Positions 8,362 to 15,791 of a stretch of 64,000 nt of DNA are shown here, in pieces. The position numbers and the translations under genes were made by a program. Source of the stretch: Gemmatimonadales bacterium (GTDB lineage: Bacteria; Gemmatimonadota; Gemmatimonadetes; Gemmatimonadales; GWC2-71-9); assembly GCA_036500345.1 (NCBI GenBank), contig DASYCE010000012.1:107110-171109 (forward strand). Direction: 5' to 3'. A model generated the notes under the pieces. That model did not search any database. It saw only the letters and a list, made by a program, of their open reading frames with translations, and was not told the DNA's origin. The stretch's first letter is position 1. Each line of letters begins with the position of its first letter.

Positions 8362-9501
8362 ATGAAGATGCTGGTACTCGGCGCCGGACTGCAGGGTTCC
8401 GCCTGCGCCTTCGACCTCCTGCACGATCCCGACGTCACCCAGGTCACGCTGGCCGATATCCAGCCGGAACGCCGGGCACGCTTCCTCAACGCCGTCAGCG
8501 ATCGACTTCGCCCGGTTCCGCTCGACGTGACAGATCATACCGCAGTCCGCGCGTTGATGGCGGATCATGTCGCCGTGATGAGCGCCCTGCCCTATTACTT
8601 CAACGGCCCGATGGCGAAACTTGCCGTCGAAGTCGGCTGTCATTTCGCCGACCTCGGCGGCAACACCGACATCGTGATGGAGCAGAAAAAACTCAACGAC
8701 GAGGCGCACGCCAAGGGGCTGTCGATCATGCCCGACTGCGGCTTGGCACCGGGGATGGTGAACATCCTTGCCGCTGAAGGGATTCGGCGACTCGATCGCG
8801 CCGACCGCGTGCGGATCTTCGTCGGCGGATTGCCACAGCATCCCGAGCCGCCGCTCAATTACCAGATCGTCTATTCGCTCGAAGGAGCGCTCGACTACTA
8901 CACCACGCCGTCATGGATCCTCCGCGACGGCAACGCGACGACCGTCGACGCATTGAGCGAAGTCGAGCATCTCGCGTTCTCCGAACCGATCGGGACGCTT
9001 GAGGCATTCCATACCGCGGGCGGCGTGTCGACGATGCCGTTCACCTTCGAGGGGAAGGTGCGCGAGATGGAATACAAGACGCTGCGCTACCCGGGACACG
9101 TTGCAATCATGCGGCCGATTCGCGAGCTCGGTCTCCTCGATCTTGAACCGGTCAAGGTGAAGGGCCATCCCGTCGTCCCGCGCGACGCTTTCATTGCCTC
9201 CGTCTCGCCCAAGCTCACCAAGCCGGAGGGCCGCGACCTGGTGGCACTGCGGGTGATCGTGTCGGGCGACAAGCATGGCAAGCCGCTCACCACGCAATTC
9301 GATCTCCTCGACTACTTCGACGAGGCGCACCATGTCTCGGCGATGATGCGCACCACCGGGTATTCGCTCTCAGTCACCGGGCTGGTGCAGGCGCGGCGGC
9401 AGGTGATTCGCTTCGGGGTGACGACGCCGGACGAAGGGATGCCGTTCGATCACTACATCGAGGGGCTCAAGCGGCGCGGGATCGTGATCCACGAATCCTG
9501 A
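8362..9501 (+). CDS. Saccharopine dehydrogenase family protein, resembles L-lysine 6-dehydrogenase
   Basis: NAD(P)-dependent oxidoreductase of 379 residues. An N-terminal Rossmann domain begins MKMLVLGAGLQG (GxGxxG at 7-12) and is followed by the family's acidic turn VTLADIQPE. The CGLAPGMVN motif and the dimerisation/catalytic domain of the saccharopine dehydrogenase fold follow. Length and motifs are closest to single-domain L-lysine 6-dehydrogenases, which oxidatively deaminate lysine to piperideine-6-carboxylate. Carboxynorspermidine/saccharopine-type activity cannot be excluded. ATG 8362 is preceded by AAAGG at a six-base spacing. Upstream in-frame codons from 8278 overlap the divergent TetR gene and are not used. 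Confidence 0.8.
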   Translation: MKMLVLGAGLQGSACAFDLLHDPDVTQVTLADIQPERRARFLNAVSDRLRPVPLDVTDHTAVRALMADHVAVMSALPYYFNGPMAKLAVEVGCHFADLGGNTDIVMEQKKLNDEAHAKGLSIMPDCGLAPGMVNILAAEGIRRLDRADRVRIFVGGLPQHPEPPLNYQIVYSLEGALDYYTTPSWILRDGNATTVDALSEVEHLAFSEPIGTLEAFHTAGGVSTMPFTFEGKVREMEYKTLRYPGHVAIMRPIRELGLLDLEPVKVKGHPVVPRDAFIASVSPKLTKPEGRDLVALRVIVSGDKHGKPLTTQFDLLDYFDEAHHVSAMMRTTGYSLSVTGLVQARRQVIRFGVTTPDEGMPFDHYIEGLKRRGIVIHES

Positions 9502-9546
9502 GCATACGGCGCGGCGATGGGGGGCATGGACGGGATGACCGGCTCG

Positions 9547-10722
9547 CTACCAGCTCCACCCGCTCTGCAGGTAGAACCGTGTCGCATGCTGGGCGCGGCC
9601 AACGGTGGCGGTGAGGACGGCGCTCCGCAGCAGACGGAGCGCAATCCCGCCGCCCGCCCCGACCACCCAATCCTCGAGCGCGCCGCCACTGGTCCGAAGC
9701 GCCGCAACCTGACCCGGGATGCCGACCTGGGTGAGCGTCACGCCGAGCGGCGGAGTGCGGCTCCCGTCGACAAACCCGAGCACCGAAAGGCCGCCGCCGG
9801 GGAACGTGGCGATGCGCTGCCGGATTTCGGCGGTACCAAGGGTCACCTTTGAGCCCGTGAGATCGCCGGTGGGGAGCGCGCGATTCGATTCGAATCCGCC
9901 GCCGGCGACAATTTCATCTTCCCACGCAGGGATGGTGCGCCACGCATCGACGGGGACACCGTCTGACCCGCTCACCACCCGATATCCGCCGCGACCGGTG
10001 ATCACCATCGATGACGTCGCTGGAATCCAGAACGCACCAAGCAGGTAGAAACCGTGGTAGCCGCCAGCCGCCGATCCTCCGAGCATTCCGCCCTGGAGGA
10101 GTGCACCGCGCTCAGTGTCGTATTCCCGGTCGCGGAGGTCGGCGACGACGCCAACCCGGATCCGCGAATCTGACGCGCTCCCCGCGGACGTGACCTCGTC
10201 TCCCTCATCAGGTGCGCTGACCCGGACGACTTCGCCGCGCGCAGCGATCGCAACCGGCCCCGCAATGCGGCGAGTGATCTCGACGCTTCCGAAAGACCGA
10301 TGCGCCCGGACGAAGGTCGACATGCCGGTAAAGCCGGCGTCGGCACGCGAATAGGTCTCACGATCGGCCTGCGCGATCACCTGTGCGCGCCACCCGGTTG
10401 CCAGGTGCGGCATGTCGGCGCGGAGTCGGAGCAACCACATGTCGCGCGTCGAATATCCGCCTTCGATCGCCACTTGCCGGTCAACGGAGGTGCGCGCGTT
10501 CCACCGCGATTGCTGAAACCAGACGACTCGGCCCATCGCCATCACGCCGTCATTCGGCTCGGCGGTGACGTAGGGGAAATACGACAGCCGCCACGGATAT
10601 GAAGCGGTGGAGTCGATTTCGGCCGTCGTTTGCTGCCCCGCAGCCGGACCAATGCCGGCACCGAATATCAGCGCAAGTAGCAAGACGATCGCTCGACTGC
10701 GCAGTCGTTCCCTCGACCCCAC
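9547..10722 (-). CDS. Outer-membrane beta-barrel protein, Omp85 C-terminal-like
   Basis: Predicted outer-membrane barrel. The frame has alternating amphipathic strands, a GGGFESNRALPTGD segment resembling the RGF-type loop region of Omp85/surface-antigen barrels, and ends with an aromatic residue (SGWSW), typical of outer-membrane proteins. No POTRA domains are present. The frame is open up to ATG 10824, but codons about 7-35 of that version translate a dispersed intergenic-type repeat. A good signal peptide (RERLRSR, hydrophobic stretch, AAG then QQ) starts near GTG 10722, so that start is preferred with moderate confidence. No Shine-Dalgarno is evident. The gene lies directly downstream of the asparaginase gene on the same strand. 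Confidence 0.65.
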   Translation of the reverse strand: MGSRERLRSRAIVLLLALIFGAGIGPAAGQQTTAEIDSTASYPWRLSYFPYVTAEPNDGVMAMGRVVWFQQSRWNARTSVDRQVAIEGGYSTRDMWLLRLRADMPHLATGWRAQVIAQADRETYSRADAGFTGMSTFVRAHRSFGSVEITRRIAGPVAIAARGEVVRVSAPDEGDEVTSAGSASDSRIRVGVVADLRDREYDTERGALLQGGMLGGSAAGGYHGFYLLGAFWIPATSSMVITGRGGYRVVSGSDGVPVDAWRTIPAWEDEIVAGGGFESNRALPTGDLTGSKVTLGTAEIRQRIATFPGGGLSVLGFVDGSRTPPLGVTLTQVGIPGQVAALRTSGGALEDWVVGAGGGIALRLLRSAVLTATVGRAQHATRFYLQSGWSW

Positions 10723-10735
10723 GGCCGCGTTGCGG

Positions 10736-10776
10736 CCGCTGCGCTCGGGACGACGGGCCGCCTCGCTCGGGATGAC
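10736..10776. repeat. Dispersed CTCGGGRYGAC-type repeat (two units)
   Basis: Two units, GCTCGGGACGAC at 10742-10753 and GCTCGGGATGAC at 10764-10775, side by side. Related units occur at 60308-60321 and 60373-60386. They look like members of a dispersed intergenic repeat. Confidence 0.55.
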
Positions 10777-10802
10777 AAAGCCGATCCGGCGTCGCGAGCC
10801 GA

Positions 10803-11837
10803 TCACGAATAGAGTACCGCGCACTGCTCGCTGCGAGGACCCTTCTCGTCACACACCGCGAACGGCGACGACGTCATCGCCGCCGCGCCGTATTCGCCCG
10901 CCTTGTTCACGGCGTAGTACTGCAGCTGGAACGTCGGCTTTCCCCCCGCGCCGATCCATTTCGCCGGGATCACCTGCATCACACGCTTGAGTGTCGCCAG
11001 GCATGCATCGGTGGGGTGCATCCCGCGCCGCATGTTGTCGACCGTCAGAGCGCCGCCGGTGGCGAGGATATTCGCCTCGCCGAGGCCGGTGGACCCTGCC
11101 GAACCGACATCGTTGTCGGTGTACTGGCCGGCGCCGACGATGGCAGAATCACCGACGCGTCCCGGCACCTTCCAGGCGACACCGCTCGTCGTCACGATCG
11201 ACGACATGTCGCCCTTGGCGTCGACCAGCATCATCGGATTGGTCCCGGTGGTGTACATCAGGATCTTCTTGTTCGCCGGCACGTCGACGTAGTTGTCGTC
11301 GGCGTTGAGATTGGCGCGCCACCGCAGCCAGGCCTCGCGCGATTCCGGCGTGAGGAGGTCCTCCGCCTTGTACCCGTACGAGACGGCAAACTTCTGGGCG
11401 TCTTCTCCCACCAGCATGATGTGATTGGTGTACTGCATGATCAGCCGGACGATCTCGCTCGGCGTCTTGATCCCCTCCAGCGCACCGACGGCACCTGCCC
11501 GCCTGGTCGGACCGTGCATGCACGACGCGTCGAGCTGCACCACGCCCTCCGCGTTTGGGAGGCCGCCGTATCCCACCGACTGGTCGGCCGGGTCGAGTTC
11601 CTCGATCTTGACTCCTTCGACGCCGGCATCGAGGGTGTCCGCCCCCTTGGCCAGGAGGTCGAACGCCCGCTTCACGCCGCGCAGCCCATTGTTGCTGGAG
11701 ACGACGCACGGACGCGCCGCGGCGCGCCGCAGGATCGTCGGCGCCGCGATCAGCTCGCGCGGAAGGAGCGCGCTCCCGGCGACGGCCGCCCCGGCGGCTC
11801 CGAGAAAGGAACGGCGTGATACGGCGGGTTCCGACAT
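10803..11837 (-). CDS. N4-(beta-N-acetylglucosaminyl)-L-asparaginase (Ntn hydrolase), Tat-exported
   Basis: Glycosylasparaginase/isoaspartyl-peptidase family. These proteins cleave themselves to expose an N-terminal Thr nucleophile and hydrolyse the GlcNAc-Asn bond. A twin-arginine signal SRRSFLG (residues 7-13) points to export in folded form. Family blocks are VGYGGLPNAEGVVQLDASCM, the KVPGRVGDSAIVGAG block and GSAGSTGLGEANI. The usual HDT at the autocleavage site reads TGT (Gly198-Thr199), so Thr199 is kept but the preceding His-Asp is not. This variation may alter maturation. GGAG lies seven bases before ATG 11837. It diverges from the NAD salvage operon. Confidence 0.85.
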   Translation of the reverse strand: MSEPAVSRRSFLGAAGAAVAGSALLPRELIAAPTILRRAAARPCVVSSNNGLRGVKRAFDLLAKGADTLDAGVEGVKIEELDPADQSVGYGGLPNAEGVVQLDASCMHGPTRRAGAVGALEGIKTPSEIVRLIMQYTNHIMLVGEDAQKFAVSYGYKAEDLLTPESREAWLRWRANLNADDNYVDVPANKKILMYTTGTNPMMLVDAKGDMSSIVTTSGVAWKVPGRVGDSAIVGAGQYTDNDVGSAGSTGLGEANILATGGALTVDNMRRGMHPTDACLATLKRVMQVIPAKWIGAGGKPTFQLQYYAVNKAGEYGAAAMTSSPFAVCDEKGPRSEQCAVLYS

Positions 11838-11914
11838 GATTGCTCCAAGTGGGAAAGAAGGAAAGTACGACGCCGTTTCCGGCGTGTCACCTTTGACCTT
11901 GCGCGATTCGCACC

Positions 11915-11920
11915 CAGATT
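11915..11920 (+). promoter_or_regulatory. -10-like hexamer CAGATT, six bases before the pncB-like start
   Basis: CAGATT-N6-ATG arrangement, with no ribosome binding site between. Consistent with a leaderless message, though one base off TANNNT. Confidence 0.45.
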
Positions 11921-11926
11921 TGCCCC

Positions 11927-12991
11927 ATGCCCGAACCGCGCCGTCCCAGGCTCGACCCGTCGATCTTCCATCTTCCGGTCGAGCGGATGCGAGACGGATA
12001 CTATTCCGACAAGTACTTCGTTCGAGCGCGCTCCGTCCTCGAGCGCGATCACTACAATCCCCGCGTCACGGTGCAGGTCTTCGGCAAGGCGAATGCGTTT
12101 CTCGGTGGCATCGACGAGGCGATCGCGATGCTCAAGCTCTGCAGCGCCGACTGGAAGTCACTCGAGGTCCGCGCCCTCTACGACGGCGACCCGATCACCC
12201 CGTTGGAAGTGGTCCTCGAGATCGAGGGCCCGTATGCCGATTTCACCCATCTCGAGACGCTGTACCTCGGCGTCCTCGCGCGCCGCACCCGCGTCGGGAC
12301 CAACACCCGCCGCGTTGTCGACGCCGCCTTCCCCAAGCAGATCATGTTCTTCCCCGCACGTCACGACCACTGGCTGGTCCAGACCGGCGACGGCTACGCG
12401 GCGCACATCGCCGGCGCGATCGGTGTGTCGACCGATGCCCAGGCGTCGTGGTGGGGAAGTGAAGGGATCGGGACCGTACCGCACGGCCTGATCGCCGCGT
12501 ACGGCGGTGACACCGTCCTCGCGTCGAAGAAATTTCTCGAGCACATGGAGAGCGATGTCCGCCTCGTGACGCTGGTCGATTTCGAGAACGATTGCGTCAA
12601 GACGTCGCTCGAACTCGCCGACGCGCTCGGCGACCGGCTCTACGGCGTCCGCATCGACACCAGCGAAATGCTGGTCGACAAGTCGGTGATTCCGCTGATG
12701 GGTCGCACCAAACCGACCGGCGTGACGCCGCAGCTGGTGGAAAATGTCCGCACCGCCCTCGACCAGGCGGGCCACCGCGCGGTGCGCATCGTCGTGTCGG
12801 GCGGGTTCACGGCGGAGAAGATTCGCGAGTTCGAGACGTTGCAGGTACCGGTCGATGCCTACGGCGTCGGCTCGTCACTCTTTCAGGGTCGGTTCGACTT
12901 CACCGCCGACGTGGTGAGGCACGAAGGGAAGCCGTGCGCCAAGGTGGGCCGCGCGTACCGTCCGTCGCCGCGGCTGGAGTACGTCCGGTGA
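11927..12991 (+). CDS. pncB: Nicotinate phosphoribosyltransferase-like protein
   Basis: Converts nicotinate and PRPP to nicotinate mononucleotide, the first step of NAD salvage by the Preiss-Handler route. 354 residues. Family segments include RMRDGYYSDKYF, HLETLYLGVLARRTRVGTNT, GSEGIGTVPHGLIAAYGGDT (the phosphate-binding GT-PH block), LVDFENDC and the barrel-end segment VVSGGFTAEKI. It resembles the short nicotinate/quinolinate-type enzymes more than the long E. coli PncB. The stop overlaps the nicotinamidase start (GTGA), and that enzyme makes its substrate. Confidence 0.87.
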   Translation: MPEPRRPRLDPSIFHLPVERMRDGYYSDKYFVRARSVLERDHYNPRVTVQVFGKANAFLGGIDEAIAMLKLCSADWKSLEVRALYDGDPITPLEVVLEIEGPYADFTHLETLYLGVLARRTRVGTNTRRVVDAAFPKQIMFFPARHDHWLVQTGDGYAAHIAGAIGVSTDAQASWWGSEGIGTVPHGLIAAYGGDTVLASKKFLEHMESDVRLVTLVDFENDCVKTSLELADALGDRLYGVRIDTSEMLVDKSVIPLMGRTKPTGVTPQLVENVRTALDQAGHRAVRIVVSGGFTAEKIREFETLQVPVDAYGVGSSLFQGRFDFTADVVRHEGKPCAKVGRAYRPSPRLEYVR

Positions 12992-13617
12992 GCGTCATCT
13001 GCTGGGATGTCGACACCCAGGTCGACTTCATGATGGCCGATGGAAAGCTCGCTGTCCCCGGTGCCGAAGCGATCATTCCCGCCCTCGATCGACTCACTTC
13101 ATGGGCGCACGCGTCCGGAATCCAGATCGTCGCAACCGCCGACGACCACGACGTCGGCCACGCCGAGATCACGGATCACCCCGACTGGCAGTCGACCTTT
13201 CCGCCACACTGCATGCGCGGCACGCATGGTCAGACGAAAATTGCCGCCACCCGATTGCGCGATCCGCTGATCTTCCAGCCGGTGCCGCTCGATCAGGGCG
13301 AGGTCGAACGGGCGGTTCGCAGGCACACCGGCGATTTTCTCCTCAACAAGCCGGGGACCGACGTCTTCCGCTGGAATCCCAACGCGGCCACGGTGCTCGA
13401 CACGCTGGCGCCCGATCGCATCGTGCTCTACGGCGTGGCGACCGACTTCTGCACCCGGGCCGCCGTCATGGGCGTCGCCCGGCTCCGACCCGAGGCCGAA
13501 TTGCAGATCGTGACCGACGCAATTCGCGGGATCAACGAACCGGCGAGTCGCGCGCTCCTGGTGGAATGGAGTGCCGCGGGATACACCCTCACCACTTCCG
13601 ATGCGGTGACAGCATGA
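12988..13617 (+). CDS. pncA: Nicotinamidase / isochorismatase-like hydrolase
   Basis: Hydrolyses nicotinamide to nicotinate, feeding the phosphoribosyltransferase encoded just before it. 209 residues from GTG 12988, which overlaps the previous stop. Catalytic candidates are Asp9 (DTQVDF), Lys121 (NKPGTDVF) and Cys155 (GVATDFCT). The metal-site region ADDHDVGH and the FPPHCMRGT block typical of nicotinamidases are present. The stop overlaps the aminotransferase start (ATGA). All three genes are therefore translationally coupled. Confidence 0.9.
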   Translation: MSVICWDVDTQVDFMMADGKLAVPGAEAIIPALDRLTSWAHASGIQIVATADDHDVGHAEITDHPDWQSTFPPHCMRGTHGQTKIAATRLRDPLIFQPVPLDQGEVERAVRRHTGDFLLNKPGTDVFRWNPNAATVLDTLAPDRIVLYGVATDFCTRAAVMGVARLRPEAELQIVTDAIRGINEPASRALLVEWSAAGYTLTTSDAVTA

Positions 13618-14684
13618 CGCTGTCGGGGCGCTACTTCATCCCCGGTCCCGTCGAAGTCGATCCCGAAGTAGCCGCGGCGATGCTCCGTCCGATGATGGGC
13701 CATCGCGGCCCCGCGGCACATGAGCTCGTGGCCCGGATCCAGCCGGGATTGCAGGCGCTCTTCGGCACCAGGCAGTCGGTGATGATGCTCACCGGCTCGG
13801 CGACCGCGATGCTCGAGGCGGCGATCCGTTCCGGTGTCCGCGATCGCGCGCTCTGCATCATCAGCGGCCTCTTCGGGCAACGAATGGCCCGCATTGCCGA
13901 ACGGTGCGGCAGGGAAGTGGTCCGCCTGCACGTCCCTGAAGGTGGCGTGCTCGAACCCGAGCTCCTCGACCGCATGCTCGACGGTCCGCCGTTCGACACC
14001 GTCACCATGGTCCATTCGGAGACGTCGACCGGTGCGCTCGCGCCGGTCGAGGATCTGATCGCGCGATTCCGCAACGATCCCGGGGTCGTGACGATCGTCG
14101 ATGCCGTGTCCTCGCTCGGCGGGATCGAGATTGCCACCGATCGCTGGGGCGCCGATTTCGTCTTCACAGGATCGCAGAAGGCGATGGGGCTTCCCCCGGG
14201 TCTCGCCTTTGGTGCGGCCAGCGAAAAGTTCATCGACCGGTGTCGCGGCATCGACGATCGCGGCTTCTATCTCGACGTGATCGATCTCCTCGCCGCGGCG
14301 CAGGAATCGCGCTTTCCGCAGACGCCGGCGCTGCCGATCGTCTATGCGCTCGACACGCAGCTGCAACGGATCGCAGCCGAAGGGCTCGCCGCGAGATTCG
14401 CGCGGCATCGGACCATGCGCGAGATGGTCGAGCGCTGGGTCGCACGCCACCAGCGCTGCGGTATCCTCGCGCCCCCCGGTCGCCGGGCCGATACGGTGAC
14501 GGCGCTGGTGATGGCGCCGGGCCGCTCGGCCGAAGCGGTTGCCGCGACGTTGAAGCACCAGGGATGGGATGTGGCGCTCGGCATCGAGCCGGACAACGAC
14601 CGATTCCTCCGCATCGGGCACATGGGAGACCTTCTCCCCGAGCAACTCGCGGCGCTCCTCGCGGCGCTCGAACCCCTCCTGTAG
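13614..14684 (+). CDS. Class V aminotransferase (PLP-dependent)
   Basis: 356 residues, alanine-glyoxylate/serine-pyruvate aminotransferase type. Features are an N-terminal YFIPGPVEVDPEV segment (substrate/PLP entry), MMGHRGPAAHEL, LTGSATAMLEAA (phosphate cup), DAVSSLGG (Asp163 pairs with the pyridine nitrogen) and SQKAMGLPPG, where Lys189 should form the Schiff base. It starts inside the nicotinamidase stop codon. Substrate is unknown; alanine, serine or glyoxylate are usual for the family. Its fixed position in an NAD salvage operon is unusual and suggests a link to pyridine nucleotide supply or aspartate metabolism, by inference only. Confidence 0.88.
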   Translation: MTLSGRYFIPGPVEVDPEVAAAMLRPMMGHRGPAAHELVARIQPGLQALFGTRQSVMMLTGSATAMLEAAIRSGVRDRALCIISGLFGQRMARIAERCGREVVRLHVPEGGVLEPELLDRMLDGPPFDTVTMVHSETSTGALAPVEDLIARFRNDPGVVTIVDAVSSLGGIEIATDRWGADFVFTGSQKAMGLPPGLAFGAASEKFIDRCRGIDDRGFYLDVIDLLAAAQESRFPQTPALPIVYALDTQLQRIAAEGLAARFARHRTMREMVERWVARHQRCGILAPPGRRADTVTALVMAPGRSAEAVAATLKHQGWDVALGIEPDNDRFLRIGHMGDLLPEQLAALLAALEPLL

Positions 14685-14869
14685 CACCCCCGGTCACGCC
14701 GCCGCTCCGCCGCACTCTGATTCCTGTCTCTCACTCTCGGTGTGCTCCCGGCCCGCCCGATCGTCAGGACAGCGTTCCGCTTCTTAACGCCGTCGCTGCT
14801 TCGCCGTCCTTTGACTGTGCCGGCGATGAAACACCGATCAGGTCACTACACCACTGCGAGGGAATCGAT

Positions 14870-15688
14870 ATGAGGTACACTCGTCTTCTTGTTGCCGGGC
14901 TGCTGGGACTCGCAGCCGCGTGCAGCAGCACGGACAACACCGCGCCAGGGACGTCGACCGACGACGCACAGATCAACGGCGACATTTCGGCCGCGGCCGC
15001 CGACGGATTCGCGGAAGACATCAACGTGATCAGCGGCATGGATGGTCAGGTCGGCTCGACCGCGTCGATCAACGGCGGCGCCGACATCATGGGACGGGGC
15101 GGATGGCGCCCGGGGCTCACCGGCTGCTCGTTCGTCGGTGGATCGTTCAACTGTCCGGCGACGCTCAAGAACGGTCTCAACGTGACGCGGACGATCACCT
15201 TCCTCGACGCGAACAGCCAGGACCAGACCGGGTACGATTCGCTCCTTACCGCCTCGATTCACGTCCTGGCCGAAGTGAGCGGCGATCGCACCAATGGTCC
15301 CTGGAGTGCCACGGTCGACCGGCACCGCGATTTCACCGTCACCGGCCTGCTCGGCAGCGAGACGAGTCGCACCGTCAACGGCACAGGCAACGAAACCGTG
15401 GAGCGGTCGCGCGACACCAAGAACGAGCGGGCGTATGACCTCACCTGCTCGAGCACCATTACCGACGTCGTCCTCCCGGTCCGCGACGATGGCGGCAATG
15501 GATGGCCCACCGCCGGCACGATAACCCGGACCTGCACCATCAACGTGACCGCCGGACCGAACGCCGGGAAGACAGTGACGCGCACCGTGACCATCACCTT
15601 CGGTGGATCGTCGGACGTCACGGCGACGATCGGTGGCGCGACATTCACCATCAACCTCGGCACCGGGACGTCGTCGCTGACCAGCTGA
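14870..15688 (+). CDS. Putative lipoprotein of unknown function
   Basis: Not recognised as a known family. A lipoprotein signal ends LLGLAAACSSTDN (Cys about residue 20). The remaining ~250 residues are rich in Thr, Ser, Asn, Gly and Asp and predicted to form beta strands. A repeated pattern of verb-like T-x-T strands (NVTRTITF, TVTRTVTITF, TITRTCTINVTAG) is visible, and three Cys after residue 100 could pair. GAGGGA precedes ATG 14870 by about six bases. It is monocistronic and ends in a hairpin. Confidence 0.8.
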   Translation: MRYTRLLVAGLLGLAAACSSTDNTAPGTSTDDAQINGDISAAAADGFAEDINVISGMDGQVGSTASINGGADIMGRGGWRPGLTGCSFVGGSFNCPATLKNGLNVTRTITFLDANSQDQTGYDSLLTASIHVLAEVSGDRTNGPWSATVDRHRDFTVTGLLGSETSRTVNGTGNETVERSRDTKNERAYDLTCSSTITDVVLPVRDDGGNGWPTAGTITRTCTINVTAGPNAGKTVTRTVTITFGGSSDVTATIGGATFTINLGTGTSSLTS

Positions 15689-15708
15689 CGCGGGCAGGTT
15701 GCGCTGCA

Positions 15709-15743
15709 CGAACGAAGGGCCTCGCACCGGGGCCCTTCGTTCG
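15709..15743 (+). terminator. Hairpin after the lipoprotein gene
   Basis: Perfect 13-bp stem CGAACGAAGGGCC (15709-15721) with its complement at 15731-15743 and a nine-base loop. No T-run follows, so it may slow or protect transcripts rather than act as a full terminator. The next start (leuS) is 49 bases away. Confidence 0.65.
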
Positions 15744-15779
15744 CAGGCTGATCTCCTTCACTCTCATGCGGTCCCCAGC

Positions 15780-15785
15780 CATATT
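15780..15785 (+). promoter_or_regulatory. -10-like hexamer CATATT, six bases before leuS
   Basis: CATATT-N6-ATG spacing without a ribosome binding site. Fits the leaderless pattern seen at other genes here, with one mismatch to TANNNT. Confidence 0.5.
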
Positions 15786-15791
15786 GGCCGC

